From positions 124,001 to 188,000 of the forward strand of contig JAKZHN010000036.1 in assembly GCA_037179335.1 (NCBI GenBank): a DNA stretch of 64,000 nucleotides, read 5' to 3'. The translations under genes and the position numbers were made by a program. The DNA comes from Cyclaneusma minus (Eukaryota > Ascomycota > Leotiomycetes > Marthamycetales > Marthamycetaceae). Under the pieces are notes generated by a model. It searched no databases. It was given only the letters and a program-made list of their open reading frames with translations, and had not been told where the DNA came from. Below, in pieces: positions 21,342 through 32,344 of the stretch (position 1 is the first letter of the stretch; each line of letters opens with the position of its first letter).

Positions 21342-22443
21342 CGTCCTCAGAGAGCGGTCTCCGTATATCGCCAGGAGACGCCTGAGAATATACTTGTGGA
21401 GTTCAGTAGATCATTCATGGTTGAAGACAAGTACTACCCGGGCGGTTGGGAAGCTGGATGAGCAGATGGAGATGATGCTGAGGTCGCATGGTGAGAGAGA
21501 GGCTGGGAGGGAAACATGATCAGAAAAGCCACGCAATGATATCTGGATGGCGGCGAAAGGAAAAGTCTTGAAAGGTGGTGACCGGCCCCTTCTCCTTGCA
21601 TTTTACATTCTTGCGAGAGGACGAGGTGGTGATAGCTGGGAAAAGGGGTGGAGGGGTGGCTTATCGTCTGGAATGCCATGGTCTCCGAAAGGCTGAACAG
21701 CCTATTGAGATTTTGAAGATGGCCGGTTACTTGGATCCTCTTGACTCGTAGTTATGAGGTGTAGTTTTAAGTTTCAATAAGTCAGGTCGTCTCAAAGCAT
21801 CCTTCAAAATGCTCGAGTTGTCCAAAGCGATTCCAGTGACTGAAACTTGGGGAGCCTCACAAGCAAGAATCATCGCCACGGGGTAAGTAGTACAGGAATA
21901 CAGACCAGTGGGCCGACGCTGGCTTCAGCTTGCCATGTCGAGTACCTCCCTAGAAGCCATTATCGATTCATCGTAACAGCCACTTGGTGAATAGATGTAC
22001 AGTGAAATAAAAATGAAAAACCGCAACGCAACGCCGAGCGTTGGCATGTTGTTCCGAGATCAGAACAACGGCCTTTTAGTAATTTCAATGTATTGAATAT
22101 TTGCAAAGTGCGGCTGGTGACTTTCAGAGACATCTGTTCAAGGGGGTGAGGCTGTTGAGCAAGGAGGTTGGAGGGCTCGGAGGGAACAGCCAGGCGCCGG
22201 CGGCCGGAAGAATTCTGCCGCCGACTCATCCACCGGCATCGTGAAAAAAGTGGCATGTCGCAACAACCTTTTCTGCGACTGCGATTTCCATTCCTCATTC
22301 CCGCGGGATGTCTCGAATATCGGTCTTTCATAGATCGTTATGACCCGTGAATTGACAGCTGAGTGCCGTTCTTGACAAAGTCAGCCTCAGCCAGACTCCC
22401 GGAGCCGAGACAACGAACACCAGCCCTCCACGTCAATCCCAAA
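21342..22443. promoter_or_regulatory. Divergent promoter region of AXL2 and EFM6
   Basis: 1.1 kb without a supported gene. The stretch is of mixed composition and holds no recognisable repeat. Confidence 0.5.
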
Positions 22444-23267
22444 ATGTCGTCCCGCGAATCCTCTCCGGAGTTCTCTCCGCTGGCTATCGGGACGGGCCTT
22501 GCGCCTCTGCCAACTTACAAGCCGGCATCCAACACTTCGCTGGACTTCGACGGCCTTCTCTCTCGTCCGCTTGTGTTGCATGAAGATCTGGCGAATGGCT
22601 GCGGTGGTCAATTGTGGCCGGCTGGTATGGTGCTTACTAGACATATGCTGCGCTATCACAAGCATGAGCTGAAGGACAAGAAGATGTACGTCAGTTCTTT
22701 GGAGCGTATGTTTGTAGCCCTACTAATTTTTGAAAGTCTTGAACTTGGTGCAGGCGGAGGACTGGTAGGCCTCGCACTCGCCATAGAATGTAGCCCCGAA
22801 CATCCGATATGCATCACCGACCAGGAGAACATGCTGGCGCTCATGAAACAGAACATTGGTCTCAACGATCTCTCTTCTCACGCCACAGCCGAGATTCTGA
22901 ACTGGTCAGTAGTCTAGAAACCTCGTTCCCAACTGATAAATTTCTCGTCCTGACAATCGGGCGTGCTACCAGGGGAGAACCATTGCCAGCGTCCATACAA
23001 GAGCAGAAACCCTCTATCATCCTTGCGGCCGACTGCGTGTACTTCGAGCCTGCATTTCCACTACTCTTGTCCACGCTTGAGGAGCTGCTCGAGCTATGTC
23101 AAGATGCTACTGTCTATTTCTGCTTCAAGAAGAGGAGGAAGGCGGATATGCATTTTATGAAGACGGCCAAGAATAAGTTTTTGGTGGAAGAGGTGGAAGA
23201 TGAGGATCGGGTAAACTTCTCGAGGGAAGCGTTGTACTTGTATACTTTTCGTAGGAAGAGTAAATGA
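22444..23267 (+). CDS. EFM6: EFM6-type protein-lysine N-methyltransferase
   Basis: A seven-beta-strand SAM methyltransferase of the METTL21 class; yeast Efm6 methylates a lysine of elongation factor EF1A. Exons 22444-22685, 22737-22904 and 22973-23267 encode 234 residues. Splicing restores KILELGAGGGLVGLALA (SAM-binding motif I) across intron 1 and NWGEPLP across intron 2. Downstream, IILAADCVYFEPAFP carries the acidic/aromatic motif of the family (D-x-V-Y). Intron 1 (22686-22736) has a GTACGT donor and CTACTAAT branch, intron 2 a GTCAGT donor. The ATG at 22444 starts a normal N-terminus (MSSRESSPEF); an upstream start is not needed. It is divergent from AXL2. Confidence 0.92.
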
Positions 23268-23684
23268 GAAGAGATAACGCGTCGAAGTCTGCTAACGCTA
23301 CGCCCTGCGCCGCCGTGCCGATGAGCTGTGTATACTTGCTCGTGGCCTTTTGTCTCGAATCTTCGATCATGTCATTGACTTCTCTAGTTGTCACTCATCA
23401 GAGGTCGCCCTAGACTTACTCGATTCTTCTCCGCACGTGAACAAGGCACGTGAGGATGCTGCATTAGGTTTAATTGGAGTACTCAAGTGATGACTCGAGA
23501 CCCGACTCGGAGTCTACAAGTCTGGGATTTGGGATCCGGAACTCAGTGGCGTGGATTGAGCCGATCAACACGCCATCACATGAAGACGGGTTGAAGGAGT
23601 GTTGCACCGGCGAGCGAGCCGGACGTCCATGTAGTCGTCGAGCATGTGGCTCATGGTGGTGCTCACTCAAGACTTAACAACATT
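23268..23684. other. Intergenic, 3' side of EFM6
   Basis: No supported gene; leads into minisatellite island 3. Confidence 0.5.
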
Positions 23685-23965
23685 CTTGATCACTGGAAGA
23701 AAGTATACTGTACTCTTAATCATTGGGGGATCTTCTAATTATTAAGGGTTTTCTTGATTGCTAAGGATATTCGCAAACACTGGGAGTACATGTATTCCTG
23801 GTTAGTTGAGAGTATCCTAGTTATTTGGAATATCAAACACTTGGAAGAAAGCCAATCGCTTGAAAAATTCTTGGTTACCTTACTTGAAGTATTCCCAGGT
23901 CCTTGGAATATCCCCAGTCACTTGAAACATCCATAATCACCTATAGGGTACCTAATCATTCGAGG
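23685..23965. repeat. TTGGAATATC minisatellite island 3
   Basis: The best-preserved island. Exact TTGGAATATC occurs at 23825-23834 and 23903-23912. Between and around them are CTTAATCATTGGG, CAAACACTTGGAAG, CCAATCGCTTGAAA, CCCAGTCACTTGAAAC and CCTAATCATTCGAGG. Spacing is about 17-22 bp. It is not coding. Confidence 0.75.
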
Positions 23966-24941
23966 GCTTGGTGTCGTACAGGAGAACTGTACCACGAGGA
24001 TGGATCTTCAGCCAAGCGAGCGCCTCAAGCTTTCTTCGTAAGTGTCGGTCCGAGTAGTGTAGTACAATGTCCCCAAAAATCTCGTGGCGCACTTTTAGCT
24101 ACATAGATCGCTTCAATTTAAATTTGGGGATCTGGCGAACGGTTGCTGCGCCCTGATCAGAATAACAGCTGGCGGCGAGTCTCTGTAGTGGTGACAATTC
24201 AATGTTCTGTGCGCACTTTAGGGGGGAGGGCGCCCCGCACAGTTGGTCTGATATACATGGCGATGTATAAGGTCATCGAATTATTGCATTGTAGCGGATG
24301 AATCGGAACACTCGCACAATCTGAAACACGGGACAGCAAAATTCTCAGGGAGCCTTTTCTTGAGTGCATATGTTGGCGTGTTTGAAGATCCTCGATGATT
24401 AATACGGTTCGGTGGTGGGCGGTGATGTCTGCTGATTGGCGCCGTCGCCTTAGTTCCCGCGAATCGGGGCGCGGTTCCTGGGGCGAAGGCTTGGTGGTGG
24501 AGCCTCCGTACCCCTGCCAAGTGCTCGTAAACTTCTCGACTTATTCCACCGAGCGGGCATAGCCTGCTTATGGAGCCTCGTGGCGTGCGACTGGAGGTCA
24601 AGGTGCCCGGGTGCCGCAGACGAGGACTAAATTATTGCCGGTGGAGCCAAACGCTGCTGACTTTCCTTCTGTCATAACCACTTCCATCTCCGAAATCCGA
24701 CTCCTTGTCCTCTCTCCCTCTCTCTCTCTCTCTCGCTCTCTCCTAACAACACTTCCACTCCTTCAAGCTGTTGTTGACTGTTTGCTGGCCACTCACTCAC
24801 TTTCCTTTCCAAAACCCACCACCACGAGAGAACCGCGCTCTTCTCGACCACCTTCCTTTTTGAAAAGCCCAGTCGCCAGCCGACCCTGTTTGCACCCGAG
24901 TCCCAAACAACCTCGACATCCGAAAGCCTCAACCCGTCAAG
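23966..24941. promoter_or_regulatory. Upstream region of the secreted beta-barrel gene
   Basis: No supported gene. Bases 24690-24940 are pyrimidine-rich, as in a long fungal 5' UTR, and include a CT microsatellite. Confidence 0.5.
24709..24742 (+). repeat. CT dinucleotide microsatellite in the probable 5' UTR
   Basis: About 34 bases of CT repeat with two interruptions, some 200 bp before the start codon of the beta-barrel gene. Confidence 0.9.
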
Positions 24942-25949
24942 ATGATGTCCCCCACGCTTGCCCTTTCGCTCTTCGCCGCCATTGCTGCTGCGCAGCCCCA
25001 CCGAAACCACATGGCCAGGCACGAGCATGCCAAGCGCGACATGGTCGTGGTCACTGAAGTCGATTGGACCACCGAGATCGTTCCCATGACTGTCACTATC
25101 TACGTCGACCCGGCCTCAGAGACCTCGTCTTCGTTCTCGTCTTCTTTCACCTCCACCAGCGCTGCCAACGACTACCACCAGGTCACGTCCTCCTCCTACG
25201 TTGCTCCAAGCCCGTCTGCCACTCCCGAGCCATCTAGCTCGTCTAGCTCGTCTTCTTCCGTCTATGTGGCTCCGTCGTCCTCCTCGACTTACGTGGCTCC
25301 GGCATCTTCCACCTACATTGCCCCATCTTCGTCTGAGGCTCCCTCCAGTTCTTCTGTCTACGTGGCGCCCTCCAGCTCTTCTGTCTACGTAGCACCCTCG
25401 AGCTCTTCCGTCTACGTAGCACCCTCGAGCTCTTCCGTCTACGTAGCACCCTCGAGCTCTTCCGTCTACGTAGCACCCTCGAGCTCTTCCGTCTACGTAG
25501 CACCCTCCAGCTCCTCCGTCTACGTAGCACCCTCCAGCAGCTCGACACCGACATCCACCTACACTCCCCCATCCTCCACCTCCTCAGCAGTGACCGCCTC
25601 TTCCACTTCCACTTCCTCCACCAGCTCTGGCGAGTGCACCGAAGACTCTCCCTGCGACGGCGACATCACCTACTACGAAGCCGGCCTGGGCGCGTGCGGA
25701 ACCACAACCGACGGCACCACCACCAACGTCGTCGCCCTCCCCTACGAGCTCATGGGCACCGAGTCCAACGACAACCCCTACTGCGGCAAGACCATCACCG
25801 TCTCCTACGGCGGCAAGACCATCGAAGCCGAAGTCGTCGACAAGTGCATGGGCTGCACCGGCTACTCCATCGACCTCTCCGAAGCCGCCTTCACCGGCCT
25901 CGCCGAGCTAGCCGTCGGCCGCGCCGAAGCTTCCTGGTGGTTCAACTAG
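24942..25949 (+). CDS. Secreted Ser-rich protein with a C-terminal double-psi beta-barrel (expansin/RlpA-like)
   Basis: 335 residues without introns. A signal peptide (about 1-18) is followed by a KR dibasic site near residue 31. A Ser/Thr/Pro-rich region (about 60-225) holds seven near-identical SSSVYVAPS units. A Cys-containing double-psi beta-barrel domain covers about 230-335. It begins GDITYYEAGLGACG and includes YCGKTITVSYGGK, VVDKCMGCTGYSIDLS and the terminal AEASWWF. This architecture is common in fungal cell-wall and barwin-like proteins that bind or loosen carbohydrate without known hydrolysis. The repeat should be heavily O-mannosylated and act as a wall spacer. The start could be either of two adjacent ATGs (24942, 24945). 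No GPI signal is seen. Confidence 0.9.
   Translation: MMSPTLALSLFAAIAAAQPHRNHMARHEHAKRDMVVVTEVDWTTEIVPMTVTIYVDPASETSSSFSSSFTSTSAANDYHQVTSSSYVAPSPSATPEPSSSSSSSSSVYVAPSSSSTYVAPASSTYIAPSSSEAPSSSSVYVAPSSSSVYVAPSSSSVYVAPSSSSVYVAPSSSSVYVAPSSSSVYVAPSSSSVYVAPSSSSTPTSTYTPPSSTSSAVTASSTSTSSTSSGECTEDSPCDGDITYYEAGLGACGTTTDGTTTNVVALPYELMGTESNDNPYCGKTITVSYGGKTIEAEVVDKCMGCTGYSIDLSEAAFTGLAELAVGRAEASWWFN
25347..25535 (+). repeat. Seven tandem 27-bp units inside the beta-barrel gene
   Basis: Units start at 25347, 25374, 25401, 25428, 25455, 25482 and 25509, each encoding SSSVYVAPS. Units 3, 4 and 5 are identical base for base and units 6 and 7 differ by one or two bases. This points to recent expansion or gene conversion. 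Change in copy number keeps the frame. Confidence 0.95.
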
Positions 25950-26699
25950 AAATCGTTCCCAGTCCATGTACATACAAAAAGTCTGGTAACCTAGCGGGTC
26001 TCCTGGATTCTCGGCACCGCTGCCATACCTGCCTACGCAATTCGCTGGACGACATCATCTCACGAATCTCCTTGGAGCTTGTTGTTGTTGCATTGAGCAT
26101 TGGAGCGGGCGGTCTTTTTCTAACTTGAGCGACGGAAAAAAAACGGAAAAAATTTGATATGGGAACTTGACAGATTCACAAACCTTCTGTGATGGGCGTC
26201 ACGTCTTGATGAAAGAATGATAGGTACGGAGGGATTCTTGAAAACGATAGCCATGCACTGAGTCATTGGCGTCCAGCTTCATTGTAAATATTTGCACACG
26301 TTCTCACGTGTCATCAAATACCTTGCTCCTTGCAGCACAGACACAACCTCACTGCTCGTCCCTTGGCATGATACTCGACCGTGTGAATTCCTGGCACGTG
26401 AAATCTAGTTTAATAGGCAGCGTTTGATCGCCATCCGATTGGCTCCAATGTTTCGAACCTTCTTCAATGAATCAATCCCCGGAAATTATAGAGAACGGAT
26501 GTTGTACATTAGCGCCGTCTTGACTTCGCCTGGCTGCGCGCAAGATCCTTGGATGTTGCAAACATTACCGAGGCAGGGGGCTTCCGCTATCGCATAAATA
26601 AACTATTAATAAACAATTGCGCATTATATTCTGTCTCGACATGGTTTAAAAAAGATTCTGATTCCAGTCAGTGATTTGTTTTATATTGTGAAGTTTTTT
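25950..26699. other. Intergenic, 3' side of the beta-barrel gene
   Basis: No supported gene. Becomes A+T-rich from about 26580 towards the MITE-like element. Confidence 0.5.
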
Positions 26700-26985
26700 T
26701 AATCCGTATTATATAGCGTAAAATACCAACACACGTATAAATTTTCTCTTGTGTATTTAATTACACCGTGTAGAGAAATTCAACACCGTGTTAAACACGG
26801 ATTCTTCGGGATTACGGTATCCCAGAAATCACGGGATTCGCAGAATACCGTATCGGTATTTTACGCTATATAATACGGTATCCCAGAAATCACGGAATCC
26901 GCAGAATATTGTATTTATCCAAAACACGGAGAAAAATTTACACGTATCGGTGTTTTACGCTATATAATTATGATGTGTTAAAAAT
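26700..26985. mobile_element. MITE-like non-autonomous DNA element with terminal inverted repeats
   Basis: Left end 26704-26749 and right end 26929-26974 are inverted copies of about 45 bp sharing ATTATATAGCGTAAAAYACC and a TTTTCTC inner edge. Mismatches are mostly transitions. Inside, a 61-bp unit is duplicated: TACGGTATCCCAGAAATCAC begins at 26813 and again at 26874. The duplication carries an internal inverted copy of the end motif (TTTTACGCTATATAA, about 26859-26873). There is no coding frame. The exact outer ends and target-site duplication are unclear. Confidence 0.65.
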
Positions 26986-27722
26986 ACGGACTAATAAATA
27001 TTACCAGGCAGAAAAAGCTTGCTGATCCTGGGCGTGCAACTGCCTGAACCCGGACGTGGGTGACGACGGCGCTAATTCTTTATTTCTACGGATTACTCGC
27101 TTTGCCGTTTTGTTTCATCCTTCGAGTCTGAGGGGATGAGAGGACGAGAGGGATTGGGAATGCTGACCTGTCTACGGTTGAGCTTGACGAAGGATTTTCT
27201 CAAACGCGCTAGCTCTGATCTCTGTATGACATGGAATCACTGAATTGCCATATCTGGTGTCTCCAAGATTCGTATTGGTGCAATCATAATGGCCTTCGCA
27301 AACCAGTCCCGAGAGCAGAATAACATATAACCTAGACATTCGAAAGCCACGAGGCCATACAAAACATTCAACACATGTATTCACCTATTCCGCTACGAGC
27401 ATATATTTCAATTTCGGATCAAAATATGAGACAAATGTCAATTTCTATTATTCTTACAAGAAAGGCATCGTGTCCTGCACAAAGGACCTGCCGAAAAGGG
27501 GTATCCGAGAAAGAAAGCAGGCTCTCATGCAGAAATCGTCAATGTCATAATCCAGCGCTAGCAAGCCTGGGACTGGGACTTCCAGAACTGGCAGGACACC
27601 GATGCACCGATGGCGGTCTGCGTTCTGGTGCGGCAAGGGAACCTTCGTGTACCGAGTGGTGACCGTGATCCGTCGTTCTTCAACGACGCGGGTGAGCGTA
27701 GCTAGAGCCGGGTTGTCAGTGT
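26986..27722. other. Intergenic, 3' side of the AA11 gene
   Basis: No supported gene. Two 70-95 codon open frames show no domain. Confidence 0.5.
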
Positions 27723-29159
27723 CTAGTTACGAGCAGCAGAGTCGGTGGGCTTTGCATACCGGGTTTCGAAGGCGCGGTTGTACTTGTAGCCGATGAAGTT
27801 CGCGTGGTGGGTAGCATGAGCGTGTCTCTTGACCACTGTGCGGGTGTGAGTGAGGGTACGAGTAGAGGTCACGGTGGTGGATGGCGGGCTACCTTCTTCC
27901 TTTGCACCGCGTTTGGCAACGCTCAGACTCATGGCCTGGCCAGCGGTACAAGTAGTTCCAGCAGCCATTTGCTGAACAGCTGACCATTGAGCGCTGGCGC
28001 ATTGTTGGAATGAACTTCCGTCGATGCAGTTCCAGAGACCTTCAGTTGTGCAGGCAGTTCCGGCTTTGATGGCACCGCTGGAGGTTGAGTTGGATCCGGA
28101 TGAGGCGGTGGCGGAGGCGCTGGCGATGGGGGTAACTGTCGAAGCAATAGGGGTGACCGTTGAGGCGACAGCGGATGTGGTTGGCATAGCGGAAGAGGCT
28201 GCCACGGAGCCGGAGGCGGTCGCGAAGACTCCACCGGGTGTTCCTGAGGATGCTACTGAGCCGGTGGCTGCTACAGAAGATGAGTTAACTGCGATTGTCA
28301 GGGTAGAGAAAGGAGGCCTACCACTGGCTGAAGCAACAACAGTAGCCGAAGCAGAACTTGCGCCAGAAGATACAGCCGAGCTTGCGGGAGGAGTCACTGA
28401 GGCAGAGCTAGTTGCAGAGGAGGCAACGGCAGAAGCGCTCTCGGAGCCGCTTCCACTTGTCGAGTTGCTGGCAGCAGCACCACAGTCTCCAACAGGAGCG
28501 GCCGGGTTGGTCGATGTATTGACGACATCGGGACCAGGGTCAGGAAACACCACGTCAGCAGAGTCTGCGGTAGTGCAAGTAGTGACTCCTTCAACATTGG
28601 CAACGAAGATCTTGGGGCGGTCAGAAAAGGCGACAGAGTCGCGCTTGGTCTTCGAGCTGGATCCCTTGATGGTTACAGAGGCGCAGTTCTGGTACATCTC
28701 TCTGTTTCCTTCATTGTTGAACCAGGTCCAACCAAGCACGACGTTCCCAGTTGGGGCATCTGAGGGGATTGTGAAGTCGAAGCTGCCACCGGCTGGGGAA
28801 ACACTAACGCAGCCTCCGATGTAGCTTTCGATGACAGTGAAAGTGGTACCGTTGTCGCTGGAGAGGGAGAACTGGCAGGATCCGCCGTTGTGGGTAGCAG
28901 AGCCTCCCAGAGTTGCGTTGTACTTGCCGCCTTGTTCGTAGGTGACGACCGAAGAGCCTTGGGCAGTACCCATCAGGGAGAGGGCTCCATCGCAGGGGTA
29001 CTGGGCAGCGGAGGTAATGGGGCTCGTGAGAGAGTAGTTGATGTCGGAGGTAGCGTAGGGATTGTGCTCGTAGGTCAGAGCTGGAGGCCACGACAGCAAC
29101 ATATGGCCTAGGGAGGCGGTGGGACAGAGCGCCAGGAGGGCGAGGAAGACGGCGTCCAT
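27723..29159 (-). CDS. AA11-family lytic polysaccharide monooxygenase (chitin-active type)
   Basis: 478 residues without introns. AA11 enzymes are copper monooxygenases that cut chitin oxidatively outside the cell. The signal peptide (1-18) ends ASLG, so mature residue 1 is His19, one half of the copper histidine brace. The second His is His90 in SATHNGGSCQF, and the axial Tyr is Tyr156 in NREMYQNC. GWTWFNNEGNREMY is the core AA11 signature. A Ser/Ala-rich linker (about 225-390) leads to a small Cys-containing module (GLWNCIDGSSFQQCAS) like the X278 module often fused to AA11. The ATG at 29159 is preferred because the upstream open frame (to 29342) is not a signal peptide. A dibasic KR near 166 may be processed. 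Confidence 0.93.
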   Translation of the reverse strand: MDAVFLALLALCPTASLGHMLLSWPPALTYEHNPYATSDINYSLTSPITSAAQYPCDGALSLMGTAQGSSVVTYEQGGKYNATLGGSATHNGGSCQFSLSSDNGTTFTVIESYIGGCVSVSPAGGSFDFTIPSDAPTGNVVLGWTWFNNEGNREMYQNCASVTIKGSSSKTKRDSVAFSDRPKIFVANVEGVTTCTTADSADVVFPDPGPDVVNTSTNPAAPVGDCGAAASNSTSGSGSESASAVASSATSSASVTPPASSAVSSGASSASATVVASASGRPPFSTLTIAVNSSSVAATGSVASSGTPGGVFATASGSVAASSAMPTTSAVASTVTPIASTVTPIASASATASSGSNSTSSGAIKAGTACTTEGLWNCIDGSSFQQCASAQWSAVQQMAAGTTCTAGQAMSLSVAKRGAKEEGSPPSTTVTSTRTLTHTRTVVKRHAHATHHANFIGYKYNRAFETRYAKPTDSAARN

Positions 29160-29934
29160 GATGAAGTGCAAAAAGCAACGAGCTTGTGAAAGTGTGAAAA
29201 TTGGAGAGAGAGGGAGTGTAGGAAATCGAGCCAGCCGATTTGAAGTAGGATCTTGCAGAAAAAGAAGTTGTTCTTGAATGTAAGAGAAGCTGAAGAGCTG
29301 TGTGTGTGTGTGAAAGGGAAAAGGAGAGAAGAGAAACGTCAAGTAGTCGGGATACCTAGCGCTTTAAAGTCCTCGGCGGGTGACTGCGTGAATAGCCATT
29401 GTGCCATTCAGCCAACGTGTTTCGAGATTGTTCGCCTACTATTGTGAATGGTGTCGAATAGTCAAAGGCTCGGCTCGGTGCTTCGACATCACGTCTGGTC
29501 AAATAGGCGCCGGCCAGCAAACGATTGGCCAAGACTTCACCAGCGCCTACGTCAAGCACGCAGGCGCCACGAATCGGCTAGCAGTCTCTGCGCAGCGCCT
29601 TGCTGTTCTTTCATGCGCTGCGGTCGATTGTTTCAATGACCTTTGTGCTATGGATAGCTCTCTGCTTTCTTTGGACAAAGGTTTTGGTCGTGTGGGGATG
29701 AAGCTGCGTGCGCTTTGGCCCCACGCCGCCCCAGCGCCCGGTCAATGAGAGGCTATGCCACCCTCGTCCACTTCAACACTCGAAACACCTCGTACCGACC
29801 GAATATGATATTCGGTATAGCCTGGTCGTTATTACTCGAGCCTTCGGTCTTCCGACTTCTGAGTGAGACAGGTTTGGGGAACAAGATCAAGGTTATTACA
29901 GGAACTCTACGTCGTTTGTTTACCCTGGGTGAAT
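29160..29934. promoter_or_regulatory. Upstream region of the AA11 gene
   Basis: No supported gene. Purine-rich (minus strand pyrimidine-rich) leader at 29165-29340, then unremarkable sequence. Confidence 0.5.
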
Positions 29935-30070
29935 CATGAATATTCTTTAGTCGCTGAGTGTATCCCAAATCAATTATTGGGGATAATAAAATGCTAGATG
30001 ATCAAGAGTATCCTAGATTTGGAATATCCCAGGTCATTGAGAATATCCCAGCTGTGTATAAACACCCCAG
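29935..30070. repeat. TTGGAATATC minisatellite island 4
   Basis: Exact TTGGAATATC at 30019-30028. Flanking units are GAGTATCCTAGA, CCCAGGTCATTGAGAATATCCC and GTGTATCCCAAATCAATTATTGG, at about 19-23 bp spacing. Confidence 0.65.
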
Positions 30071-30434
30071 ATCAAAGTCGGCCGTAATTCATGCTGCCAT
30101 ACCATAGTACTCACAGTGGTAGGTAGTTCACACTATTCATACAAGGACAGAAGACTTAAATGCACGCACAGTCATCTTATGCTAAGTGGACACTGAATCT
30201 TGAATGAGTCTTGAAAACAATAGTCAAAGCAAAGCTGCACGAATTCTTGACATGTTGTTTCATTCCCACATCACAAGTTGTGACTGTGAGTTCCAGTGAA
30301 TAGCCACCGCTAAGCTAATGTAAATCCTAACTCCCCCATGCAGGAAGCCAGGCAAATCAACGCCCCAAACACCTTTCGTTCTGGCTTCGGCCGTCCCTTA
30401 TCCATCTCTGCACATCAATTTTCTAGCTAGCCCT
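30071..30434. other. Intergenic, 3' side of the SDR gene
   Basis: No gene or repeat recognised. Confidence 0.5.
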
Positions 30435-31425
30435 CTAGCTTCCCACAATAACACCTCCGTTGGGGTGCAGGCTCTGTCCCGAAATGAAACTTGAATCCGG
30501 AGACGCCAAGAAAACAAAGCAGGTTGCCACCTCACTGGGCTGACCAGGTCTGCCCATAGGACTCGTGAATTGATCCATAGCCTCCGAAGTCATGGTCGAG
30601 GGGATCAGGGGCGTGACAATAGGACCGGGGCAGACGGCGTTGACACGGATGCCCTTCTCAAGTTGCTGGTTGGAGAGGCCGCGAGTGAAGGCGACGATGG
30701 CTCCTTTGGTGGAGGTGTAGTCGAGCAGGTCAGGGCGACCGACGTAGTGGTTGACGGAAGCGCAAGTGATGATGGTGTCGCCGCGGGACATGTGTGGGAG
30801 AACGTACTTGGAGAGGAAGAAGAAGGGGTGAATGTTGGTGTTGAAAGTCTTGAGCCATTGCTCCTCAGACAAGTCATCAATGGTCTCCTGCATCATCTGG
30901 AATCCGTGGTTCAACACCAGCACGTTGATACCTCCCAGTCTGGCCAACGCCTGATCAACCACCATCTTGCAGTTCTTTTGCTCTCTCAGATCAGTGCTGA
31001 GCAGGTGAAGCTTGCCTCCCTTCTCGGCAACAAGGCGTTCGGTCTCTTGAGCGTCCTTCTCCTCCTCAGGCGTGTAGACGATCATGCTCTCGGCGCCTTC
31101 CATAGCGTAGAGAATGGCAATAGCACGTCCAATACCGCTGTCGCCGCCGGTGATGAGCGCCTTCTTGCCAGCTAGCTTGCCAGCTGCTTTGTAGAGCTGG
31201 TATCCGCCATCCGAGGTAGGCAGCTGGTCATTGACGGGCTTCTCTTTCATGGCATGTTGGGCGCCTGGCTGGGACTGGTGGTGGATGGGGAATTTGTGGC
31301 CTGGAGAGCAAGTAGATTAGCCAAGACGAGGGAAACTGAAAAGCCAAGGTGGATATGTGCTCACCAGTCTCGAATTGGGAGTCGCTGCCAGTGGCGGCCT
31401 TTGCTGCGTTCTTGATGGAGTCCAT
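30435..31425 (-). CDS. Short-chain dehydrogenase/reductase (stress-type, GSP39/YghA-like)
   Basis: Exons 31425-31365 and 31300-30435 encode 308 residues; the intron (31364-31301) has a GTGAGC donor. The N-terminal 45 residues (HKFPIHHQSQPGAQ) are typical of the extended SDR group that includes bacterial general stress protein 39. NAD(P)-binding motif GGDSGIGRA follows GKKALIT. The catalytic set is Ser in TCASVNHY, Tyr and Lys in DYTSTKGAIVAF. The usual NNAG motif reads LNHG, a normal variant in this subgroup. The C-terminus SGQSLHPNGGVIVG is standard. Substrate unknown; likely a cytosolic aldehyde or ketone reductase. Confidence 0.92.
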
Positions 31426-32344
31426 TGTGCAGAGTGTTCTGTTGTAGAGTGAAATGGAGATCGAGGGAACTGGGAAGGTGGTTGGTCTTTTCTTGGATGG
31501 CGAGTGTAGGAGATCAAGCTGAAGCGTGGGAGTTAGAGGGTGGAGAGAGGAAGAGGAAGAGGAAGAAGGTAGGAGAGAAGGTGAGGTAATATTTAAAGGT
31601 GAGGGTAGCAAACCGAGAGCTCGTTCTTACACAAAACAGAACATCCACTCTACGTAGCCAGCTACAGCATCTTGGCAAGCCTCAGCCTCCAATTGAATTG
31701 CAGGAGCCATGACCTATGAGCTGACAAGCGGACCTCAAAAGAGTTCATCCCGGAGCGATCAAAGCATCATATGTCATTGTTCCTGATGTGGTGGTTTTGG
31801 AGCTGGAGGGGCACAAACGTCATCCCCCACTGCAGCTCGGAGCTTTGTCGCCGAAGCATCATGCATTTTCGAGGACTGCCTATGCTACTCCTTCAGAATG
31901 CCATCCTCGTGGTGACAATTCTGCGGCCGCAAATGCTGTAATGTGTCACCTATATTAATGATTGTTTTGCTAAGGTGGTAACGGGCTAACTCTAACCTGG
32001 TCTTTTCTGTAATTTGAAAACTTCAGTTTCGATTTAGCACTTTCCTAAACTTCTGATTAGGTGAATATTCACTATTCAGTAGCTTAAGCAAATACTGCTG
32101 CGGCGTCAAGATTGTCCCAGAAGGGATGAGGTGTGATTTTCTTCATTCATGACAATGTAAGGCTCTTGGCCGGTGCCCCGAGGTGTTTATCATACAAAAA
32201 GCCCCAGTGCAGAGACGAATTCGTAGCTATACAACTGCTCCATCCAGCGCCAGTTGCTAGCCAGCCGAGACGATTAACCGGCCGTCTACCCAAAGCAGAC
32301 GCTCCCAGACCCCCCTTTCCCAAGCCCAAATATACAGTAGACGT
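31426..32344. promoter_or_regulatory. Upstream region of the SDR gene and 3' flank of the AHC1-like gene
   Basis: No supported gene. CT-rich leader on the minus strand at 31430-31610. Confidence 0.5.

Noticed and set aside
28024..28824. 266-codon open frame on the plus strand
   Set aside because: It is antisense to the AA11 gene. Its Ala/Glu/Val-rich product mirrors the Ser/Ala linker and has no domain.
30570..31175. 201-codon open frame on the plus strand
   Set aside because: Antisense to the SDR gene, no domain.
24942..31425. Possible biosynthetic or wall-degradation cluster (beta-barrel, AA11, SDR)
   Set aside because: No backbone synthase, transporter or pathway regulator. Gaps are long and the products have unrelated roles.
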